Below, piece after piece: positions 1 to 5,540 of a stretch of 6,239 nucleotides of DNA. The stretch is taken from positions 1 to 6,239 of the forward strand of contig JBDSTZ010000146.1 in NCBI GenBank assembly GCA_039927975.1, read 5' to 3'. Each line of letters starts with the position of its first letter. Position 1 is the first letter of the stretch. Under the pieces are notes generated by a model. It was not told where the DNA came from. It saw only the letters and a list, made by a program, of their open reading frames with translations, and did no database searches. A program made the translations under genes and the position numbers. The stretch is from JBDSTZ01 sp039927975. GTDB lineage: Bacteria > Pseudomonadota > Gammaproteobacteria > Burkholderiales > Burkholderiaceae_D.

Positions 1-526
1 CGAAACCCCAGCGCTGGAATTGCAGGGCGTCCTGCAATTCGTGACCGCGCATGCCGGCCGTCATGCCGGCCGATGCCGGCCGGGTCGTATTCAGGTAGCC
101 GCAACCGCTCGCGCCGCCGTCCGTGTAGATGCCGGCCTTCAAGCCCTTGCTGTGGATATAGTCGGCGACGGCCTGCATGCCGCCCGGCCAATCGGCGTCG
201 TCGACGAGGATATTGCCGGCCGCATCGCGCGCGCCCTGCCACCAGCCGTCATCGAGGTTGAAATTGGTGTAGCCGGCGTCCTTCAAGCCGCCGGGGGCGG
301 CGTAGGCATCGATCTGCTTCTTCACTACCTCGAAATTAATGCTGCTGGCAAATGCGTTCCAGCTGGCCCAGCCAAGCACCGGCGCCGGCACCTTGATCTG
401 CGGGACGCTGGCGCGATCCTTGGTCGCGGCGCTGGCCGCGCCCACGAGGAGGCTCAGCGCCGCGGCGGCCACCATCGTTGCCGCGCTCGGCAACAGCGGC
501 TTGTATGTGTCGTGCTTGATTTTCAT
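1..526 (-). CDS. Secreted GH27-type alpha-galactosidase, N-terminal part (runs off left edge)
   Basis: The minus strand is open from an ATG at 526 to the window edge, giving 175 residues with no stop. Residues 1-33 form a Sec signal peptide: Lys at 2, 4 and 9, a hydrophobic stretch from about 15 to 31, and an ASA cleavage site before residue 34. The mature part begins like a GH27 TIM barrel, with LGWASWNAF at 51-59, YTNFNLDDGWW at 86-96, GGMQAVADYIHSKGLKAGIY at 115-134, and LQFQRWGF at 168-175, which in this family leads into the strand carrying the nucleophile Asp. Both catalytic Asp residues lie beyond the edge and cannot be checked. GH27 enzymes release terminal alpha-galactose, or in some members beta-L-arabinopyranose, from oligo- and polysaccharides. 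The frame is open upstream to 592 but contains no ATG, GTG or TTG, so 526 is the only sensible start. No well-spaced Shine-Dalgarno precedes it. It is divergent from the esterase gene at 1050. Confidence 0.9.
   Translation of the reverse strand, partial: MKIKHDTYKPLLPSAATMVAAAALSLLVGAASAATKDRASVPQIKVPAPVLGWASWNAFASSINFEVVKKQIDAYAAPGGLKDAGYTNFNLDDGWWQGARDAAGNILVDDADWPGGMQAVADYIHSKGLKAGIYTDGGASGCGYLNTTRPASAGMTAGMRGHELQDALQFQRWGF
17..40. repeat. Perfect 10-bp inverted repeat with a 4-base loop inside the GH27 gene
   Basis: GAATTGCAGG at 17-26 is exactly complementary to CCTGCAATTC at 31-40, separated by GCGT. It lies within codons for E-L-Q-D-A-L-Q-F, where the duplicated L-Q helps to create the symmetry. 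It could form a stable hairpin in the mRNA. It may equally be a by-product of the encoded residues. Confidence 0.7.
51..82. repeat. Three near-tandem copies of ATGCCGGCCG inside the GH27 gene
   Basis: The decamer ATGCCGGCCG occurs at 51-60, 63-72 and 73-82. On the coding strand it encodes the S-A-G-M-T-A-G-M segment (residues 152-159), in the loop between the GIYTDGG strand and the LQFQRWGF segment. Each copy contains the palindrome GCCGGC. Slippage or duplication could have lengthened this surface loop by a few residues. Confidence 0.65.
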
Positions 527-530
527 TTCT

Positions 531-572
531 TCATGACTCGCAAAAAGGGGGACATCGCTTTGAGGGCCGCAC
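531..572 (-). CDS. Candidate 13-codon leader ORF upstream of the GH27 gene
   Basis: On the minus strand a GTG at 570-572 lies 7 bases after a consensus Shine-Dalgarno, GGAGGA. It opens a frame reading VRPSKRCPPFCES and stops with TGA at 531-533. Only four bases separate this stop from the GH27 ATG at 526, which itself lacks a well-spaced ribosome site. That geometry suits translational coupling, or a leader peptide controlling the downstream gene. An ATG five codons further upstream in the same frame (around 585-587) overlaps the Shine-Dalgarno and is a less likely start. The peptide resembles nothing I recognise. It has two Cys and a Pro-Pro pair; Pro-Pro can slow ribosomes. A short ORF like this can arise by chance. 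Confidence 0.3.
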   Translation of the reverse strand: MRPSKRCPPFCES

Positions 573-579
573 AGCGCGA

Positions 580-585
580 TCCTCC
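580..585 (-). promoter_or_regulatory. Consensus Shine-Dalgarno (GGAGGA) for the candidate leader ORF
   Basis: The plus strand reads TCCTCC, so the minus transcript has GGAGGA, placed 7 bases before the GTG at 572. It is the best ribosome site I noticed in the window. It is about 53 bases from the GH27 ATG, too far to serve that start directly. Confidence 0.4.
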
Positions 586-606
586 ATACTCAGGCATTGT
601 ATATAG

Positions 607-629
607 AAAAAGCCCCATAGAGCGGCTTT
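607..629 (-). terminator. Terminator-like hairpin facing the GH27 gene
   Basis: Read on the minus strand, AAAGCC (629-624) pairs with GGCTTT (614-609). One C-G pair lies inside after a G/G mismatch, leaving a 5-base loop. The stem runs into TTTTT followed by CTATAT. The stem is short and the T-run is partly in the stem, so termination would be modest. No convincing minus-strand gene ends just before it. It could therefore end an unseen small transcript, insulate the GH27 gene, or act as an attenuator in its leader. Confidence 0.35.
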
Positions 630-784
630 GGCCGAGGCAGGACTTCGCGGCGAAAATCGACTGCGACTAGCTGCAGGCATTGATCGCGAGGCGATGCGTA
701 CACCGTGCGCAAGCCTCTGTGGCGCTCGTGACCGCTGCTCGACGCCGCAGTCGCCAGCTTGTTTGCCGGCGCTACGGCGCGCAT

Positions 785-811
785 GGTGCGTGAGCCTTAC
801 TTTCACGCGCC
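785..811. repeat. Intergenic hairpin with 9-bp arms
   Basis: GGTGCGTGA at 785-793 pairs with TCACGCGCC at 803-811, with one G-T wobble and a 9-base loop (GCCTTACTT). It is not followed by a T-run on either strand, so it is not a simple terminator. It could be an operator-like dyad, an RNA structure, or a decayed repeat element. Confidence 0.4.
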
Positions 812-971
812 GAAGCAATCAAAAGAGAGAAGCAAGCAGGCAAAGCCGCACCACTCCATGAAGCAAAAACCATGCAAAAGTGTGGAGTCGTTAAGTGCGC
901 TGGATTGGAGCGAGCTCGGGCTGGACCCGCACAGGGCAGGTAAAAAAGATTCCGGGATTTGGTGGTTTTGA

Positions 972-1019
972 TTCATGGAATGGACTATTCGATGCATGAA
1001 AATACGGCCACACTGCATC
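972..1019. repeat. Two overlapping dyads upstream of the esterase start
   Basis: TTCATG at 972-977 pairs with CATGAA at 995-1000; inside it GAAT (978-981) pairs with ATTC (987-990). A second dyad, GATGCA (991-996) with TGCATC (1014-1019), shares bases 995-996 with the first, so the two structures are mutually exclusive in one RNA strand. They lie 31-78 bases before the esterase ATG, where a promoter, operator or leader would be expected. Six-base arms can occur by chance. Confidence 0.25.
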
Positions 1020-1049
1020 TTTCGTTAAACCTGCCGATCTGACACACCC

Positions 1050-3005
1050 ATGAAGAATTCTTTGCGTCTCCGCCTGACCGGCGCGACCGCCTTCGTCCTT
1101 GCCGCGTCGCTGGCGCCAGACGTGCTGGCGCAGCCGGCGGCGCCGGCATTTGCCGGCATCTTCGGCGACCATGCCGTGCTGCAGCGCGGCGAAGCCTTGA
1201 CCGTGTGGGGCACGGCGCCCGCCGGACTGGGCGTGACGGTGAGCCTTGGCGGAAAGAGCGCCGAGGCCAGGGCCGACGCGCAGGGCCGATGGCGGGCCAG
1301 CATGCCGGCCATGTCCGCCGGCGGACCGTACACGATGTCGGTCAGCGGCGCCAGCGGCGGCAGTGCTGGTGGCGGCGGCACGACGCTCAAGGACATCATG
1401 ATCGGCGACGTCTACCTGTGCGGCGGCCAGTCGAACATGGAGTTTCCGCTGCGTCTGTCGACCGGCGCGTGGTCGGATTTTCCCGCCAATCCGGACCTGC
1501 GCTTCGTCAATATTGAACGCCGCGGCGAAGCGGGCGTCCAGCGCGACTTGAAGCGGCCGGCGACATGGAACGTGGTGACGCCGAAGACCGTCGGCGAAGC
1601 GTCGGCGGTGTGCTACTACATGGCGCGCTCACTGCAGCGACAGCAGAAGGTGGCGGTCGGCTTCATTGCGCCGACCTGGGGCGGCACCACCATCCAGGGC
1701 TGGATCGGCGCGGCGTCGCTGCGCACCCTGCCGGACTACGCCGAGCGGCTTGAGGCGCTGGCCAACATGGCCGTCGATCCCGCCAAGGCGATGGCCGACG
1801 AAGCGCGCCGGCACCAGCTGTGGTGGGAAGCGCATGATCCGCAGGCAAAGGCGCAGCGCGTCTGGTCCGCGCCGGCGTTCGACGACGCCGCCTGGCCCGA
1901 GCTGGCGTCCCAGTCCCTGACGGACTTCGAGGGCGCGGCCTGGTTCCGCACCGGCGTGACCCTGACCGAGGCGCAGGCCAGGACTGCCAACGGCCTCCAA
2001 CTCGGCCCCGTCGATAACTACGACAGTACCTGGGTCAACGGCGTGCGCGTGGGCGGCGGCACTGTCGCCTGGATGTGGCGCGACTATGCCGTTCCCGCCG
2101 GCGTTTTCAAACCGGGCCGCAACGTGATCGCGATCCGCGTACTCACTAACGGAAAGGGAGGCGGGCTGACCGGCAAGCCGGAACAGCGCGGCGTCAGGAC
2201 CAGCGACGGCCAGTTCATCGCCCTGTCGGCGCCCTGGAAATACCAGCTCGGCATGCGCGCGCGCGGCCTGTCGATCCCGCCGGCGCCGTGGCAGGTGCCG
2301 ACCAGCCTGTCGACGCTGCACAATGCGATGATCGCGCCCTTGGCCGGCTATAAGTTCAAACTGGCGGCGTGGTACCAGGGCGAGGCCAACGTCGACGCGG
2401 CGAAGGAATACGAGACCTTGCTGCCGCTACTGATCGCCGACTGGCGCAAGACCTTCGCCCAGCCGGAATTGCCCTTCCTCGTCGTCCAGTTGTCGTCGTT
2501 CGGCGCCATCGCGACCGCGCCCGGGCAGTCGAACTGGGCGCAGTTGCGCGAAGCCCAGGCAAAGACCGTGCGCGAGGATCGCCACGCAGCCTTGGCCGTG
2601 ACCATCGATGTGGGCGACCGCACCGACATTCATCCCGCCCAGAAGGCTGTGGTCGGCGAGCGCCTGGCGCGTGCCGCTCGCGCGCTGGCCTACGGCGAAG
2701 CGATCGCGCCCGGCGGACCGCAAGCGGTCGGCGTGGCGCGGGCAGGAGAGGACCTGGTGATCACTTTCAAGCATACCGGCGGCGGCTTGCGCACCTATAG
2801 CGCCGGCCAGGCGATCGGTTTCGAAGCCTGCGCAGGCACCGCATGCCGGTATGTGCCGGCGGTCGCGCAAGGCGACACGGTGACGCTGCAAGGCGCCAAC
2901 CAACCGGGCACGACGCGGGTGCGTTATGCTTGGGCCGATGCGCCCTATGTGAATCTGTATGGCGCCGATGACTTGCCTGCCGCGCCGTTCGAGCTCGACC
3001 TGTAA
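1050..3005 (+). CDS. Secreted SGNH carbohydrate O-acetylesterase (sialate O-acetylesterase type, possibly CE20-like)
   Basis: This 651-residue protein has a Sec signal peptide (residues 1-27, Arg/Lys-rich start, VLA before Q28). A small beta-sandwich follows (about 34-115, beginning FAGIFGDHAVLQRG). The SGNH esterase core then starts at VYLCGGQSNMEF, which places the nucleophile at Ser128. Further family blocks are TWGGTTIQGW (209-218), WYQGEAN (441-447) and DVGDRTDIHPAQK, giving Asp526 and His528 for the triad. Residues about 265-395 interrupt the core with a jelly-roll, galactose-binding-like domain (FDDAAWPE, AWFRTGVTL, WVNGVRVGG, GRNVIAIRVL). This nested layout is known for the family, which removes O-acetyl groups from sialic acids or plant polysaccharides; CE20 members act on xylan or xyloglucan. 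With GH27 and beta-helix neighbours a plant-glycan role is likelier than sialate. The ATG is chosen because it gives a complete signal peptide. No Shine-Dalgarno precedes it. A Gly-rich stretch at 100-110 is unusual. Confidence 0.92.
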   Translation: MKNSLRLRLTGATAFVLAASLAPDVLAQPAAPAFAGIFGDHAVLQRGEALTVWGTAPAGLGVTVSLGGKSAEARADAQGRWRASMPAMSAGGPYTMSVSGASGGSAGGGGTTLKDIMIGDVYLCGGQSNMEFPLRLSTGAWSDFPANPDLRFVNIERRGEAGVQRDLKRPATWNVVTPKTVGEASAVCYYMARSLQRQQKVAVGFIAPTWGGTTIQGWIGAASLRTLPDYAERLEALANMAVDPAKAMADEARRHQLWWEAHDPQAKAQRVWSAPAFDDAAWPELASQSLTDFEGAAWFRTGVTLTEAQARTANGLQLGPVDNYDSTWVNGVRVGGGTVAWMWRDYAVPAGVFKPGRNVIAIRVLTNGKGGGLTGKPEQRGVRTSDGQFIALSAPWKYQLGMRARGLSIPPAPWQVPTSLSTLHNAMIAPLAGYKFKLAAWYQGEANVDAAKEYETLLPLLIADWRKTFAQPELPFLVVQLSSFGAIATAPGQSNWAQLREAQAKTVREDRHAALAVTIDVGDRTDIHPAQKAVVGERLARAARALAYGEAIAPGGPQAVGVARAGEDLVITFKHTGGGLRTYSAGQAIGFEACAGTACRYVPAVAQGDTVTLQGANQPGTTRVRYAWADAPYVNLYGADDLPAAPFELDL

Positions 3006-3054
3006 GCAGGCCTGTACGATTGCCCTGGATGCATTTGGAAAGTAGAAGCACGAT

Positions 3055-5394
3055 ATGCGGATAGAATTTATCGTTTCCCTCGGTATGTTGGGAATGAGCT
3101 GCCTGTTTCAGCCGGCCTTCGCGGAGGCGGTCAGGGTCGACGATGTCAGGTCATTGCAGGCGGCGTTGGCCAAGGCGCGCGTGGACAAGCGCATTACCCG
3201 CATTGAGCTCGCAACGGCGACGTATGCGCTCGCGGCACCCATCGTCCTCGATGAGGGACTGTCCGGCACACCGGCCACGCCGTTCGTGCTGGCGCCGGCG
3301 CCAGGCGCGCATCCGGTGTTGACCGGCGCCGAGAACTTGCCGCCGTTGCGCTGGCAGGCCTGGCAAGGCGGAATCTGGCGCGCGAAGCTTGCCGACAAGT
3401 CCTTCCAGCGCCTGTGGCTGGGCCGGCAGATGCTGACCCGTGCGCGCTATCCGAATGTCGACCCTGCGATCCGCACCCTGGCCGGCCTGGCCACCGATGC
3501 CACCTCGAAGGAACGGGTGGCGGGCTGGCGCGATCCGGCCGGGGCTGTGCTGCACGCCCTGCATGGCGGCCGCTGGGGCGGGGTCCAGGTCCCCATCCTT
3601 GGAAAAAATCCTGATGGCAGCCTCCAGTTTGGCGCCCAGACCGGCAACAACCGCATTGCGCCGCCCAGCGCCACCGCGCGCTATGTCGAGAACATCTTCG
3701 AGGAGCTCGATGCGCCCGGAGAATGGTTCCACGACCGCGCGGGCGCCTGGCTCTATTACAAACCGCTTGACGGCAAACGCCCGCCGGCGCCTGGATTTCG
3801 TGCCGGCAGGCTGGAATCGCTGGTCCGGATCGAAGGCAAGCGCGCGCCGGCGAACAACATCCGGATCGAGGAGCTGGCGTTCAGGGACACCGAGCCGACC
3901 TTCCTGCAGGCCACCGAACCGCTGCTGCGCTCGGACTGGAAGTTCTATCGGGTCGGCGCCGTCACGATCGAGAACGCCTCCGCGGTCACCGTCAGCAATT
4001 CGGATTTCAGCGCGCTGGGTGGCAATGCGATCGTGGTCAGCGGCCACGCCAGTCAGGTGCGGATCGCGGGAAACCATCTGCGCGAGATCGGCGGCACGGC
4101 GATCGCGTTTGTCGGCCGCCCCGAGGCGGTGCGTTCGCCGCTGTTCGAATACGAGGAACGCCTGGCGCTGTCGGCGATCGACCGCACGCCGGGCCCCAAG
4201 GCCGAGCTGTATCCACGCGACAGCGTGGCCGAAGATAATCTGATCCACGATATCGGTCTGATCGACAAGCAAGCCGCCGGGGTGGAAATCGCGATGGCCG
4301 CGCGCATCACGATCGACCACAATTCCATCTACCAAGTGCCGCGCGCTGGCATCAATGTCGGCGACGGCACCTGGGGCGGCCACCAGATCAGCTATAACGA
4401 TGTGTTCGACACCGTGCTCGAAACAGGCGACCACGGCGCCTTCAACAGTTGGGGGCGGGACCGCTACTGGCATCCCGATCGCGCGGAAATGGACAGGCGC
4501 GTGGCCGCTGAACCGTCGCTGGCGACGCTGGACGCGATCGAACCGGTCGTGATGCGGCGTAACCGCTTCAAGTGCGACCACGGCTGGGACATTGATCTGG
4601 ACGACGGCGCCTCGAACTACGTCATCGAGGAGAACCTCCTGCTGTCGGGAGGCATCAAGCTGCGTGAGGGCGTGCATCGGATCGTGCGCAACAATATCCT
4701 GGTGAACGGGAGCTTCCATCCGCATGTATGGTTCGAGCACAGCGCAGACGTGTTCGAGAACAATATCGTCATGGCCGCCCATCAGCCCATCGGCATCAAG
4801 ACATGGGGCAAGAGCGTCGACCGCAACCTGTTCGCCAACGCGGCCGACCTGGATCAGGCGCGGGCGGCGGGCACGGACGCGCACTCGAAGGCCGGCGCCC
4901 TGCAATTTTCCGACCCCGCGCATGGCGACTTCGGCGTGGGGAACGGCTCGCCCGCACTGGCGCTCGGTTTCGTCAACTTCCCGATGAACCAGTTTGGTGT
5001 GCGCCCGGCGCGGCTCAAGGCGCTGGCGAAGCAGCCCGCGTTTCCCGCGCTGGAGCTGCAACCGGTAGCCGGCGCGCACGAGCAGCCGCGCACATTCCTC
5101 GGTCTGACGATAAAGTCGATCGAAACACTGGGCGAGCAATCGGCGGCCGGCCTGCTGTCGAAGGAAGGCGTGCTGGTACTGTCAGTGGAAGCGGCAAGCT
5201 ACGGCGACAAAGCCGGGCTGCGGCCGCGCGATGTCGTCATCGGCGTGGGCAATGATCCCGACGCACCTCAGCAGATGTACCCGACGGCGGCGGCCCTTGT
5301 CGCGGCGCTGCAAGCGAGGCGCTTTCAAGCGTATGTCGATCTGATCGTGGTGCGCGACCAGAAAAGGAAGGCGGTCAAGCTACAGGTGCAATGA
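3055..5394 (+). CDS. Secreted right-handed beta-helix protein with C-terminal PDZ-like domain, probable polysaccharide-active enzyme
   Basis: This 779-residue protein starts with a Sec signal peptide (1-23, AFA before E24). Cys16 lies in a poor lipobox, so lipoprotein sorting is unlikely. Residues about 26-135 form the N-terminal part typical of secreted beta-helix enzymes (PIVLDEGLSGTPATPFVL, HPVLTGAENL, FQRLWLGRQMLTRARYPN). GEWFHDRAGAWLYYKP (222-237) is another block shared with GH141-like proteins. Parallel beta-helix coils run from about 265 to 600, with N-rich turns (VSNSDF, IDHNSIY, IRNN-type repeats). Two striking motifs are ETGDHGAFNSWGRDRYW (456-472) and HGWDIDLDDG (509-518), followed by GGIKLREG (532-539); their acidic residues are candidate catalytic or metal-binding sites. 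Residues about 680-779 look like a PDZ domain (FLGLTIKSI, EGVLVLSV, GDKAGLRPRDVVIGVG). It lies 49 bases after the esterase, so co-transcription is likely; only a weak GGAAAG precedes the ATG. The enzymatic activity is unproven; it could be a GH141-type glycosidase or a lyase. Confidence 0.85.
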   Translation: MRIEFIVSLGMLGMSCLFQPAFAEAVRVDDVRSLQAALAKARVDKRITRIELATATYALAAPIVLDEGLSGTPATPFVLAPAPGAHPVLTGAENLPPLRWQAWQGGIWRAKLADKSFQRLWLGRQMLTRARYPNVDPAIRTLAGLATDATSKERVAGWRDPAGAVLHALHGGRWGGVQVPILGKNPDGSLQFGAQTGNNRIAPPSATARYVENIFEELDAPGEWFHDRAGAWLYYKPLDGKRPPAPGFRAGRLESLVRIEGKRAPANNIRIEELAFRDTEPTFLQATEPLLRSDWKFYRVGAVTIENASAVTVSNSDFSALGGNAIVVSGHASQVRIAGNHLREIGGTAIAFVGRPEAVRSPLFEYEERLALSAIDRTPGPKAELYPRDSVAEDNLIHDIGLIDKQAAGVEIAMAARITIDHNSIYQVPRAGINVGDGTWGGHQISYNDVFDTVLETGDHGAFNSWGRDRYWHPDRAEMDRRVAAEPSLATLDAIEPVVMRRNRFKCDHGWDIDLDDGASNYVIEENLLLSGGIKLREGVHRIVRNNILVNGSFHPHVWFEHSADVFENNIVMAAHQPIGIKTWGKSVDRNLFANAADLDQARAAGTDAHSKAGALQFSDPAHGDFGVGNGSPALALGFVNFPMNQFGVRPARLKALAKQPAFPALELQPVAGAHEQPRTFLGLTIKSIETLGEQSAAGLLSKEGVLVLSVEAASYGDKAGLRPRDVVIGVGNDPDAPQQMYPTAAALVAALQARRFQAYVDLIVVRDQKRKAVKLQVQ

Positions 5395-5540
5395 AGGCTG
5401 CGCCGTGGCCACCCGGCGGGCGGGCAAGCGTTGCAGGAAGACGTCGTGGGCGGGCATGGTCGCTCCGACCGCCAGACAAGTGCGCAGCCACCTGGTACGT
5501 AGCGCAGTGCTCATCCATCGCGAATGAACACCGCGCCGTC
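5395..5540. other. Convergent spacer without a clear terminator
   Basis: These 146 bases lie between two genes that converge. A small G+C-rich hairpin (CGCCG 5401-5405 with CGGCG 5414-5418) follows the beta-helix stop codon. No T-run follows it, so it is not a canonical intrinsic terminator. I see no credible gene here. Termination may be Rho-dependent. Confidence 0.45.

Larger units (their letters stand above)
527..1049. other. Divergent intergenic region between the GH27 and esterase genes
   Basis: This 523-base stretch separates two genes read outward and must hold the promoters of both. It contains a candidate leader ORF and terminator-like hairpin near the GH27 side, a strong hairpin at 785-811, and overlapping dyads at 972-1019 close to the esterase start. 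It is visibly more A+T-rich than the genes between about 820 and 1035. I see no tRNA, no convincing conserved protein in any frame, no full transposase remnant and no clear -35/-10 pair. TATATACAAT (minus strand, near 596-605) resembles a -10 element but has no matching -35. Confidence 0.7.

Noticed and set aside
596..624. Possible sigma-70 promoter for the GH27 gene with TACAAT as -10 (minus strand)
   Set aside because: No TTGACA-like -35 lies 16-18 bases upstream, and the supposed -35 area overlaps the terminator-like hairpin.
20..670. 216-codon plus-strand frame over the left end
   Set aside because: It lies antisense to the GH27 gene, whose family motifs and signal peptide are unmistakable on the minus strand.
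759..971. 70-codon plus-strand frame in the divergent region, as a possible small protein
   Set aside because: It has a Lys/Ser-rich mixed sequence, no ribosome site and no motif, and it covers the structured repeats. It looks like non-coding DNA that happens to be open.
968..996. Possible -35 TTGATT at 968-973 for the esterase gene
   Set aside because: The hexamer 17 bases downstream (GATGCA) is not a credible -10, and shifting the spacing gives nothing better.
1629..2321. 230-codon minus-strand frame opposite the esterase
   Set aside because: It is a shadow of the esterase coding strand. No domain or signal is visible, and the esterase motifs on the plus strand are decisive.
3440..4243. 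267-codon plus-strand frame inside the beta-helix gene
   Set aside because: It is an out-of-frame, Arg/Ser/Pro-rich translation typical of G+C-rich shadow frames, with no start context.
3151..5139. Very long open frame (662 codons) on the minus strand opposite the beta-helix gene
   Set aside because: It mirrors the codon pattern of a G+C-rich gene, has an Arg/Ala/Val-rich composition with no recognisable motif, and the plus-strand frame has a clear signal peptide, helix coils and PDZ domain.
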